From QHXW01 sp963752965 (GTDB lineage: Bacteria > Acidobacteriota > Terriglobia > Bryobacterales > Bryobacteraceae): a stretch of DNA of 64,000 nucleotides. The stretch lies in the NCBI GenBank assembly GCA_963752965.1, contig CAVWAJ010000010.1, forward strand, positions 62,001 to 126,000, in the 5' to 3' direction. How positions within the stretch are numbered: the first letter of the stretch is position 1; every line of letters begins with the position of its first letter. Made by a program: the position numbers and the translations under genes. Below, one piece after another: positions 44,631 to 52,467 of this stretch. The notes beneath the pieces were generated by a model that saw only the letters and a program-made list of their open reading frames with translations, was not told the origin of the DNA and did no database searches.

Positions 44631-44815
44631 CTATCGAAGTTCGTGCAGTCTTGAGAAAATAATTCCCTCAGCTTCTTCCACTGCTCATCGGATATGGTGA
44701 TTGGATTTCCGTGAGTCAAATATATGTGTGCCGTAGAGCTTGTCGTCGGCTCATCGATCATCACGACCGCGTCGACAGCGATGATCCTCTTGTTGATCCC
44801 GATAAATCGCGTCAT
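44627..44815 (-). CDS. Small hypothetical protein
   Basis: 62 residues with a beta-rich pattern: FIGINKRIIAVDAVVMIDEPTTSSTAHIYLTHG, then a helix SDEQWKKLRELFSQ. It resembles short regulatory-type proteins in layout only. Convergent with the preceding small gene (4-nt overlap). Confidence 0.5.
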   Translation of the reverse strand: MTRFIGINKRIIAVDAVVMIDEPTTSSTAHIYLTHGNPITISDEQWKKLRELFSQDCTNFDS

Positions 44816-44968
44816 ATTCGCTCCTTGTAGCGATTCCTTGATGGAGGATCGGCCGCCAACAGGTCAAGGTGCCCGCATTCGCTCTGGTTCATGGGGCCAG
44901 AACTAGACGGCCATGAACAAGTCTACAGCTATGGCAGCGTTACAATGAATTCGGGCAAGGACCTGCTG

Positions 44969-45136
44969 ATGGATAGGCAACTACTTCTCAATATCCGGGA
45001 TCGCAGGACATTGTGGGCGTTCTTCCTAGTGGTGGCGATTGCCGCGTGGACCGGGCCAACGCCGATTGCCATTCTCGCTGTCCTGTTGGTTTGGAGATAC
45101 ATCGAGCGGCAACCGAACATCGAGCCGTTCCAGTAA
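44969..45136 (+). CDS. Small single-helix membrane protein
   Basis: 55 residues from the ATG at 44969 (CAAGGAC 7 nt upstream); the frame is open further upstream. One membrane helix (LWAFFLVVAIAAWTGPTPIA...LLVW). The stop codon is directly followed by the ATG of the next gene, so the two are co-translated. Confidence 0.5.
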   Translation: MDRQLLLNIRDRRTLWAFFLVVAIAAWTGPTPIAILAVLLVWRYIERQPNIEPFQ

Positions 45137-45538
45137 ATGGGCTGGATCGATAAGCGCGCTATCGAGGATGCCGGGACGCCTGAGTTATGGGAATTACTCT
45201 GCATCCACATCGAGCAGGCCGTTTGCAGCTACGGCGGGACGGATTTTGCGAGGCAACACAATCTGATCGGTGCGATCAAGAGAATTGGGAACTGCATCCA
45301 CGTCATACGCGCAAGCGCGAGCAGCAACCGGCGCGAGCGTTCCATGGACGTGTGCCTGGATCAGGACGCCCGCCGTGTCTTTTCACGGAAGGGCGACAGG
45401 GAACACAAGTTTCTGCGGATCGGCGTGGACCCCCAGGACAACGTATGTCTTGTCGGGGTTGACGGGAAGCCCGTGAGCAATGACGAAGCATCGAGGTTTT
45501 TTCTGGAAGACTTTCTTTTCTCGGCGCAATTACGCTGA
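45137..45538 (+). CDS. Hypothetical protein
   Basis: 133 residues. It starts one base after the stop of the small membrane gene. The N-terminal half is helical (ELWELLCIHIEQAVCSYGG) and the C-terminal half beta-rich (HKFLRIGVDPQDNVCLVGVDGKPVS) ending FFLEDFLFSAQLR. No family recognised. Its 3' end overlaps an antisense transposase remnant. Confidence 0.55.
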   Translation: MGWIDKRAIEDAGTPELWELLCIHIEQAVCSYGGTDFARQHNLIGAIKRIGNCIHVIRASASSNRRERSMDVCLDQDARRVFSRKGDREHKFLRIGVDPQDNVCLVGVDGKPVSNDEASRFFLEDFLFSAQLR

Positions 45539-45650
45539 GGCCAATAGTTCCCGAATGCTCCAGATGTGATCCGCGATGCCTGCCTGCATTGCCGGCGTGA
45601 CGCGCAGCTTGCTGTGAACGCGGCAGAAATTGTAGAACGCAGCGCCACAT
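45530..45650 (-). pseudogene. Transposase C-terminal remnant (copy 1)
   Basis: The minus strand encodes AAFYNFCRVHSKLRVTPAM followed by QAGIADHIWSIRELLASA-stop, the conserved C-terminus of a widespread IS1-like/DDE transposase. Only about 40 codons remain. A close copy lies at 45944-46085, on the other side of a zinc-ribbon gene. Confidence 0.7.
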
Positions 45651-45905
45651 CTATTCTTGGACTCGCGTGCGCAAACTGACGGCGATCTGCTGATGCTGTT
45701 CCTTCGTGGCTTCGCGGTGAAAGGCAGCGTAGAGTCTCAGTAGCTCGCCTGCTCCCGGAATCTCTTTATTGCAGCCTGGGCAGTTCCTTTGCCTCCCTGC
45801 CACCTCGCCACTGGCCGGAAAGACCATGACAGTTTTGCAATTTGGGCACATGAAGCTAATGGTGTCCAGTTCTTCCGGCTTGAAAACCTGCCAGTTTTCG
45901 CTCAT
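45651..45905 (-). CDS. Zinc-ribbon hypothetical protein
   Basis: 84 residues. FMCPNCKTVMVFP and RQRNCPGCNKEIPG give a four-cysteine zinc ribbon, followed by a helix (ELLRLYAAFHREATKEQHQQIA). No known family beyond the ribbon. It is flanked on both sides by near-identical transposase 3' remnants in the same orientation. Confidence 0.6.
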   Translation of the reverse strand: MSENWQVFKPEELDTISFMCPNCKTVMVFPASGEVAGRQRNCPGCNKEIPGAGELLRLYAAFHREATKEQHQQIAVSLRTRVQE

Positions 45906-45943
45906 ACGCCGAGCCTTTCGATCCAGCCAGCCATGCAGTTATT

Positions 45944-46085
45944 CTACGCCTCCAATAACTCCCGGATGCTCCAAATATGCTCCGTGATCTTCGCTTCCAT
46001 TGCCGGCGTCACGCGGAGCTTACTGTGAACACGACAGAAATTGTAGAAGGCGAACCACACACAGAGCGCAGCCCAGTGGTTCTCC
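45944..46085 (-). pseudogene. Transposase C-terminal remnant (copy 2)
   Basis: The minus strand encodes HWAALCVWFAFYNFCRVHSK, then LRVTPAMEAKITEHIWSIRELLEA-stop. It is the same transposase family as at 45530-45650, slightly longer. No upstream part of the gene remains. Confidence 0.75.
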
Positions 46086-46208
46086 CGAGCTCCGGCCGCG
46101 TTTTGCGCGACGACGGGCCTCTGGGTGTGTCACTCCACTGGAAGTAGTCCGGATGATCAAAGAGCAACGGAACCCAAGGTCAACCAGAGATAGGTCACCA
46201 GGTCCATA

Positions 46209-46597
46209 GCCCAGCCAAGCGCGCGGCGCGGAACTGCGATATCATCTCCGTGGGCCCTGGATCGGCCTGGGTCCACGTCTGCTCTGCTAAAAGGATTGCA
46301 ACAGGTGGAAAGCAACAGTCCGGGGTCCGCGACGACTCAATGTCTGGACGAGCACAGGAAGCTCACCGGTGCCGGATGGTCTTACCGCACAAATGATCGT
46401 GGGTGGGTCATCTATCGCGACCCGCAAACTGGCCGCTGGCACACGCTGAACGAGGCGCTGTGCATTAAGAGATCCGCGATGAGCGTCGCGGCTCGGCCTA
46501 GATTAGCATCCTGACTAGCGCAGTCGCAGCTCCCCATCGCGCTCAATGACGACGATCTCACCGGCTCGGAGCGTCCGGCGTAGTTGCGCGCGCGGTC
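46209..46597 (+). repeat. Long direct repeat, copy 2
   Basis: Second copy of the 388-nt repeat at 37765-38152, offset 8,444 nt, same orientation. Confidence 0.9.
46305..46514 (+). CDS. Small repeated protein (copy 2)
   Basis: 69 residues, almost identical to the product of 37861-38070 (the changes I see are Ala to Glu, Thr to Ser, His to Gln and Met to Lys). The aromatic-rich core GWSYRTNDRGWVIYRDPQTG is unchanged. Same GTG start choice. Confidence 0.5.
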   Translation: MESNSPGSATTQCLDEHRKLTGAGWSYRTNDRGWVIYRDPQTGRWHTLNEALCIKRSAMSVAARPRLAS

Positions 46598-47197
46598 GGT
46601 CTGGCAACGGGGCTCACCGTCACGGTGAAAGCTCCGGCCACGTCGCACGAGGTCCGCGTCAGCAGGATCGAAGCCGGGCTCAAGAGCGGCGGCAAGAGCC
46701 CGAATAAGCCGACCTGCTGCGGTTCGGCCCACGGCGCGCGCTTAATCCGACGATTCACCGGCCAGACCCGTCTTTCACGTTCTACGGAAACGACCGGCCA
46801 TCGAGCAATTCCCTTAACCGATTCTTGAGTGCCTGATCCCCCCTCGGTGGTGAGCATCGGGTGTAGACCAGATTGTTTCGGACCTGTGGAGGAGCAATAG
46901 TAAACTTGGCGCAATCAAAAACAATGATTACGGCTTGCGGAGTATCGTTGCTGATCCTGATCGTCCACTATTACACTCGACGTGATCGGTCCGCCGGTGA
47001 ACAGCGCGCCAAACCGAGCTTCGAATCGAGAGCGCCGAGCACAGTGGCGCCAGGGGCCCGAACGAGCAGGCAATGGAGACGCCGCTTAGGGAGTTGATGG
47101 GGCCGGTGACGGAAGTGGGGGAGTTCGGATTGTTGCCGACCACTTCTGCGTCTAGCCGACCGCGCTACCGGCCAAAGCAGTGCGCACGTTGATTCCG
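46598..47197. other. Intergenic region with inverted receiver-gene remnant
   Basis: No supported gene. A possible short membrane peptide starts near 46903, with weak evidence. From about 47100 to 47205 the minus strand repeats about 105 nt of the end of pseudo-receiver 2 and its 3' flank (37630-37737), including the codons for NVRTALAG and the CCGAACTCCCCCACTTCCGT segment. Confidence 0.6.
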
Positions 47198-47585
47198 TGT
47201 CCGGCGTCAACTATTCTTTTGGGTTGACGACAACTATTTCTCCCTATCAACGACAACTACTTTTTAGCTCTTAGGCGGGGCGCGGAGCGCCCGCCGCTGG
47301 GCGGAGGGCGAAGCCCGTTCCGCGGCCCGGTTTTTTTGTTTTTGGAGTACGAGGATCCGTGGCGGTGGGAACGTGAAAAACCTGCTTCTGGTTTTGCACG
47401 TTCCCATCCGCCGTCATCGCCGGAGCTGTGGAAATGTGGGAGGCTCGCTCGCTGTTGGCGAGATTTCCAAGGGGGCTCGTGGGAAGAGTGGGAAGCCTGC
47501 CTTTGGCTTTCCACTCTTTCCACAGACCCGGCATTTCCACAGCTCTTTTTCCTCCCGGCTTTTGGGTTTTGTGCGGACCTCCGCC

Positions 47586-48371
47586 TCATTCACTCTCGCC
47601 CTGGCTTTCCGCCTGTTGATTCTTCTTGGCGTGCTCCACCCGGTAACTCGGAATGTTCAGTTCGATGATCACGCTATGGTGCACCAGTCGGTCGATGGCT
47701 GCCGCCGTCATCATGGCGTCTTTGAAGATGGCTTCCCATTTGGAGAACGGCAGATTGCTGGTCATCAGTACGCTGCCGCGTTCGTAACGCTCGGCCAACA
47801 AGGTGAACACGACTTCCATGTCGTCCCGGCTCTGCTGCGAGTAGCCCAGATCGTCGATGATCAAGCCGTCATAGCGCCCCAGTCGTTTGATCTCCCGGCT
47901 CAACCGTAGGTCCCGCTTGGCGGCCAGTAAGTTCTGCATGAGCAAGGCGCACTTGGTGAAGTGCATCTTGCGCTCCCGCATCACCACCAGTTCCTGAGCC
48001 AGTGCCGTCAGAAGATGGCTCTTCCCCGATCCGGGATTCCCGAAAACCAAAACGTTCTCTTTCCGGTCCAGAAAGCTGCCGTCCAGCAGCGTTCGCAGCT
48101 GCCGTGTCGCTTTCCCCGGCAACCTCTTTAGATCGAAACTCTGCAGCGACTTCTCCAGCGGTAGCGCCGAGTCTTTCAGCAGCCGCTGCACCCTGGACTT
48201 CCGCCGCTGCTCGCATTCCCGCGAGATCACTTCCAGCAGATACTGCTCATAGCTCAGCGTCTCTCGTTCCGCCCGCCGCGCCGTGTCTTCGTAGCACTCC
48301 CGCACCGTCGGCAAGTGCAAATCCTTCAGATGCCCAATCAGCGCCGGGCGTACGTCAGCGACCGCGCTCAT
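47586..48371 (-). CDS. istB: IS21 helper ATPase IstB
   Basis: 261 residues from the ATG at 48371, which overlaps the istA stop (ATGA). AAA+ ATPase: Walker A GNPGSGKSH, Walker B GLIIDDLGY, then VLMTSNLPFSKW and AAIDRLVHHSVIIEL, all typical of IstB. Assists IstA transposition by oligomerising on target DNA. Intact. Confidence 0.96.
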   Translation of the reverse strand: MSAVADVRPALIGHLKDLHLPTVRECYEDTARRAERETLSYEQYLLEVISRECEQRRKSRVQRLLKDSALPLEKSLQSFDLKRLPGKATRQLRTLLDGSFLDRKENVLVFGNPGSGKSHLLTALAQELVVMRERKMHFTKCALLMQNLLAAKRDLRLSREIKRLGRYDGLIIDDLGYSQQSRDDMEVVFTLLAERYERGSVLMTSNLPFSKWEAIFKDAMMTAAAIDRLVHHSVIIELNIPSYRVEHAKKNQQAESQGESE

Positions 48372-49855
48372 TGCCGCACCCCCATCTCCGTGCATAACTG
48401 GTCAAAGCTGGCCAGGTTCACCGGCGCCACTTCCACCATCGTCACCGCCGAAATGGTATCGAGTTTGGCCAGCGCTTCCTCGATCGACTCCACCGTAATC
48501 ACTGTCTCCGCATTCCCCTCCAGGAGCTCACGCAAAGCCTCATCTACCTGGACCTCGCCGGCCACTGCCGCCAGTTTCAGAATCTTCAAGTACTCTTTGC
48601 TCGACCGGTTCGGCGTCGTGTCTTTCAGCGCATCGTAAGCCATACGAAACCGGCTGGTCGGAAACAGATCCTGTTGATACCGGTAGTTCTCAAAGGCCCC
48701 CGGCTTGCGGACCAGCCATTCGATGATGTGCCGGTAATCGATGCGATGCTTGCCCCGCCCGCGCAGCCGCGGCAGGTCTTCTACCTTCCTCTGCCCGTAC
48801 CAAACCTCGACATGGTCCAGGTACGACCGCGCTTCCACCTGCGCCCCAATCAGACGGCTGTTCACCGAATACGCGTTCCGCTCTACGTGGATCAGACTGC
48901 CAGAGTCCACCTTCACCCGCTCCCGTTTGGCCGATTCCATCCGCCGCGCCGGTAACTCCCGCATCACCGCCATCTCTTCCGACAACCGGGCCCGCCGGCC
49001 CGCATTCCGCTGCGCAAACAGATCCTTGAGAAATTGCGCGTACTCGGCCAAGCTCCCAAAGTCACGGCTCCCTCGCAGCAGCAGCGCCTGCTCCACAGCT
49101 CGCTTGAACCGGTGGTGGCTCTGCTCGGCATCGCCATTCTCGTTCGGGCTGGCGGGATTGGTATGCTGCGGCTTCACCCCGTAATACCTCATCACCCCTT
49201 CATAGCGCCGGTTGAACTCCTCCAGATTGCTCATGTTGTTGACCGCGCTCGACAGGCTGTCGGTGCGGTGCTCGGCCGCTACTGCTCCCAACTCCCAGAC
49301 CGCGTTCTGCCATCCTTCGCTGAGACTCTCCAGGCTCTCCGAATAGCAGATCGTGCCCGTCTCCCAGTTCGAATACGTCAGCACAAAGTGGTACACCAGG
49401 TGCTCGAACGTCTGCCCCGCCAGCGTGATCCCCAGCTCGGTCATGTGCGTGAAGTCCGACGCACACAGTCGCCCCGGTGCGTGTTTCTGGCTGAAGTACA
49501 CTTCCTGCGCGGGTCCTTCCGTCACCCGCCATAGCTTGACCCGCCGTTGCAGTGTCCGGATCTGCCCGTCACTGAACCGCCCCGGGTATTCCCGCTGCAG
49601 CCACGCGAACACCGTCTTGGCTTCCAGTCCTGGACTCTCCTGAATCTGCCGCTGAACAACGTCCCACACCTCGCCAAACGGATCTTCGCGGGTCCGCCAC
49701 TGGCGCTCCTTCTTCAGTTCGCTGGGCAATCTTTCCAGGCTCAGATACCGCCGCGCTGTTGTCGGGTCCATTCCCGCCTTCGACGCCGCAATCTCTTGAT
49801 TCTTTTCTGTATTCGACAACTGTCTCAGCCTCCTCACCTGCTCGTCCGTGACCAT
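48368..49855 (-). CDS. istA: IS21 transposase IstA
   Basis: 495 residues. The N-terminal HTH (EIAASKAGMDPTTARRYL) and an FSDGQIRTLQRRVKLWR segment precede the rve catalytic core, which starts at CASDFTHMTELG with the first Asp. PNENGDAEQSHHRFKRAVEQALL carries the Glu. The C-terminal part has the beta-barrel and the RYQQDLFPTSRFRMAYD region typical of IstA. Intact frame, so the element may be active. Confidence 0.96.
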   Translation of the reverse strand: MVTDEQVRRLRQLSNTEKNQEIAASKAGMDPTTARRYLSLERLPSELKKERQWRTREDPFGEVWDVVQRQIQESPGLEAKTVFAWLQREYPGRFSDGQIRTLQRRVKLWRVTEGPAQEVYFSQKHAPGRLCASDFTHMTELGITLAGQTFEHLVYHFVLTYSNWETGTICYSESLESLSEGWQNAVWELGAVAAEHRTDSLSSAVNNMSNLEEFNRRYEGVMRYYGVKPQHTNPASPNENGDAEQSHHRFKRAVEQALLLRGSRDFGSLAEYAQFLKDLFAQRNAGRRARLSEEMAVMRELPARRMESAKRERVKVDSGSLIHVERNAYSVNSRLIGAQVEARSYLDHVEVWYGQRKVEDLPRLRGRGKHRIDYRHIIEWLVRKPGAFENYRYQQDLFPTSRFRMAYDALKDTTPNRSSKEYLKILKLAAVAGEVQVDEALRELLEGNAETVITVESIEEALAKLDTISAVTMVEVAPVNLASFDQLCTEMGVRQ

Positions 49856-49956
49856 CCCTTGGCGCTACTTGAGCGCGATTCTCGATGGTCACATTAGTTG
49901 TCGTCGAGCGGGAGTTTTAATTGTCGTCAGCCGGGAGTTCTAATTGTCGCCGAACA

Positions 49957-50210
49957 CAAGCGTCAGAAATGAGGGGAACTCTATCGCACCTGATGAGCAG
50001 GATCGAATCTTCGACAGGTTTTATCGTGGCGCCCGAGTGCGAAATCTTGTTTCCGGCACCGGGCTGGGCCTATACGTCGCCCGCAAGATAGCGGCGGCGC
50101 ACGGAGGGAGCCTCGATCTTATCAATGATGGGTCTTTGAAAGGTGTGGTTTTCTGTCTCAAATTGCCAATGTTGAACCACGGATATGACAAACCTGCCAC
50201 CAGCCATTAG
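49957..50210 (+). pseudogene. Sensor histidine kinase, C-terminal ATPase fragment
   Basis: Directly after the IS21 end the plus strand reads VRNEGNSIAPDEQDRIFDRF, then YRG and GTGLGLYVARKIAAAHGGSLDL: the last part of the N box region, the F box and the G2 box of a HATPase_c domain. The sensor, dimerisation/H-box and N-terminal ATPase parts are missing, replaced by IS21. Its stop overlaps the response-regulator gene by 26 nt, showing that the two once formed a two-component operon. Confidence 0.88.
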
Positions 50211-50946
50211 CATTCTGCTTGTAGATGACGACCCCGCATTCCGAATGGGACTGGCGGCTTCTCTGAAAACCAGCGGGTACTCGGTGGAACTCGCGCGGAA
50301 CGCGCAGGAAGCGCTCCATTATGTTCGCGAACGGCCGGTTGACATCGTCTTGCTAGACATCAACATGCCCGAAATAAATGGCGTGGAGGCATGCCATCGG
50401 ATTCGGGCTCTCGCTCCTCAGGCGGGAATAGTCATGCTCACGGTGCGTGATGCCGAGGATGATAAGGTGCAGGCGCTTGAGGCGGGAGCAGACGACTACG
50501 TCACAAAGCCATTCCGACTCCGCGAACTGATCGCCCGATTGCGAGCCGTTCTCCGCCGGACAGGCGCCGACGCGGAACTGCATGCACCGGTACTTCGTGT
50601 CGGCCAGTTGGAACTCGAGTTGGAACAACGAACCCTGCGGAAAGCTGGGCGAGAAATCCATCTTTCTCCCAAAGAGTTTGAATTGCTCGCGTTTCTTATG
50701 CAGCACAAAGACATCCCGATCACGCACGGGAGGCTCTTGCGCACTATATGGGGCGGCGGGTACGGCAACGAGACTCTCAGGTCTTACGTCAAGACACTTC
50801 GAAAAAAGATCGAAGATGATCCTGGCCGTCCCGAATACATTTTGACAGAGCCATGGGTTGGTTATCGCATGAGGGATCCCCATGACCCAGATTCGCCTTG
50901 TGCCGATCCGGCTACGGATACAGATGACGATGAAGATGACTTGTGA
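50185..50946 (+). CDS. OmpR-family response regulator (winged helix)
   Basis: 253 residues. Receiver domain with the acidic pocket (LLVDDDPAF), phosphoacceptor Asp near residue 58 (VLLDINMPEINGVEA), Thr in MLTVRDAEDD, and Lys in YVTKPFRLREL. The C-terminal winged helix (KEFELLAFLMQHKDIPITHGRLLRTIWGG...YVKTLRKKIEDDP...EPWVGYRM) matches the OmpR/KdpE group. The Asp-rich tail (DTDDDEDDL) is unusual. The partner kinase is truncated, so it can only be phosphorylated by another kinase or a small-molecule donor. Confidence 0.93.
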   Translation: MTNLPPAISILLVDDDPAFRMGLAASLKTSGYSVELARNAQEALHYVRERPVDIVLLDINMPEINGVEACHRIRALAPQAGIVMLTVRDAEDDKVQALEAGADDYVTKPFRLRELIARLRAVLRRTGADAELHAPVLRVGQLELELEQRTLRKAGREIHLSPKEFELLAFLMQHKDIPITHGRLLRTIWGGGYGNETLRSYVKTLRKKIEDDPGRPEYILTEPWVGYRMRDPHDPDSPCADPATDTDDDEDDL

Positions 50947-51197
50947 TCCTGATGTTTGATGCGAACGCGGCATCTGGTAGGGTCGAGGCCGGGCGGCGTT
51001 GATCCACGCTGTCAGTCGCATGCGAGCACCTCAGCACCGAATCATGCCCACCCAGCAAGATTGGGGAACAATACGGGAACATCGAAGGGGCGAAAATGGC
51101 CCAAATCACCCCAATTGGTCCCAACCTCAGTTTGCTTCTTTTGTAAGTCCCTTTCGCACAGGCACTTCTATTCATCCCGAACCACTTAACAGAGTCG

Positions 51198-51252
51198 GTA
51201 AGTAGCCCTGAAAAGGCTGGCGTCGGCGGTTCGATTCCGTCCCTGGCCACCA
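51198..51252 (+). pseudogene. 3' part of tRNA-Phe (GAA), candidate attachment-site remnant
   Basis: TAGCC-CTGAAAA-GGCTG forms an anticodon arm with GAA at 51210-51212. A 5-nt variable loop, the T-arm (GGCGG-TTCGATT-CCGTC), the acceptor strand CCTGGCC, A and CCA (51250-51252) follow. The matching 5' strand GGCCAGG and a proper D-arm are absent upstream. A tyrosine integrase remnant begins 18 nt downstream, so this fits the attachment site of an integrated element. Confidence 0.7.
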
Positions 51253-51269
51253 CATCAAGCTCTTTAAAA

Positions 51270-52255
51270 TCAGCATTTGCTGACCTCTTCTTCTGCCTGT
51301 GCCAGATTTGTGCCGTGGATTAATCTAGTAGCCCGGTCCTGACGGGCCTGGTATTCGGGGGTCCACTTCGCATAGTGCCGGCGGATCGTGGCGGAGCTAT
51401 CCGCGAAAATGCCTGCGACTTCCTCGATGCTCCCGCCCTTCCCTAGAATTTCGCTTGCCAGCGAGTGCCGGAATCGGTGCGGGTGGCCACGGTCCACCTG
51501 CGCGCGCTTGAATACCGCGGCAAGCGTCCGCCACGCTCCTCTCACCAGGCCTTCGCACACTCGCTTTACCACCCGAAAAGTACAATCTGGTGTCCTGGAC
51601 TGCCGCCCTGGGATGCGGCAGCACGTCCAGGACTTGGAGTACGACGGGAGGCACTTCCACTCGGATCAAGCGGCGATTCTTTATCGCTCGCTTCTCCAGG
51701 TGGCTGCCTTTGATGTGATCCTTGGACAGTGTAACCACATCACTGATTCTCAGGCCTGCAAATCGCATCAACAGCACCATGGCGCGCGCACGTAAGCGTT
51801 CATAGCTGCTCCGGCCGATCTGATCGCACGCCGCGATGGTGCGGACGATTTCGGCCGACGTGAACGGTACCACGTCATTTGCCTCTAGCAGTCTCGGCCG
51901 TTTGAGAGCCTTGGCCGGATTCGTACGGGTCCACTCCCGCTCGATGCAGAAGGCAAAAAACTGCCGCAAATCTCGATATCTTTAATCCATGTCCAGTTCG
52001 TTTTGTTTCGCCAAAGCGCATAGCCGTCCATGTTCTCCATCGTGACTTGGTCCACAAATCGTAGAGATTCCTGCGCACAATATGCGGCCAAGCCTCCGAG
52101 AACCTGTTTATATTTTCTTCGAGTCTCTGAGGCGTGGGCTGCATGTTGCGTTTGGAAGGCTTCGACGGCATCGGTGAGCGCCTAGCAGGGTCGGCCGAGA
52201 GCCTCATCCTGCATTTCGGCCATGCGCCGTGCTTAACGCGCAACGTTCGCGGCAC
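51270..52255 (-). pseudogene. Phage-type tyrosine integrase, multiply frameshifted
   Basis: At least three frames must be joined. The N-terminal part (about 52255-51960) contains a core-binding fragment (TMENMDGYALWRNKTN). The middle (51969-51600) is LRQFFAFCIEREWTRTNPAK to FAGLRISDVVTLSKDHI with the first catalytic Arg. The end (51572-51270) is RGHPHRFRHSLASEILGKGG, SATIRRHYAKW with HxxR and the nucleophile Tyr. Frameshifts near 51960 and 51580 inactivate it. It reads towards the tRNA-Phe remnant, the usual place for an integrase. Confidence 0.85.
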
Positions 52256-52467
52256 TTCAGGTAATTTAGTCCCTTGTTCCGATCAGGGTACTTTTGAGAG
52301 TGCTTTCTTTGAAGGGTAAGCATGCGACTCATTCCATCCCCCTGTTGCTGCAGTTGTGCGTTCGTGGTATACGCCCATTGCAAGCGACAACGGGATGCGA
52401 AGTTCAATGCGTGGCCGCTTTCCATTCTTCGATGGCTGATTCCTCTTCGGAATCAACCGACCGACCG
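52256..52467. other. Intergenic region
   Basis: No gene or RNA recognised between the integrase remnant and the DUF4038-type gene. Confidence 0.5.

Larger units (their letters stand above)
47198..49956 (-). mobile_element. IS21-family insertion sequence
   Basis: The ends match as TGTCCGGCGTCAACTA (47198) and the complement of TAATTGTCGCCGAACA (to 49956), giving TGT...ACA termini. Each end carries two or three copies of a GACGACAA-C/T-TA repeat, as is usual for IS21. istA and istB overlap by 4 nt. No clear target duplication is seen, which may mean that the flanks were rearranged after insertion. Confidence 0.85.

Noticed and set aside
46558..46914. 118-residue minus-strand open frame
   Set aside because: Overlaps the end of the direct repeat, has no domain and is proline/arginine-rich; looks like chance.
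50912..51253. Minus-strand open frame starting MVARDGIEPPTPAFSGL
   Set aside because: This is the well-known false protein produced by reading antisense through a tRNA 3' end.
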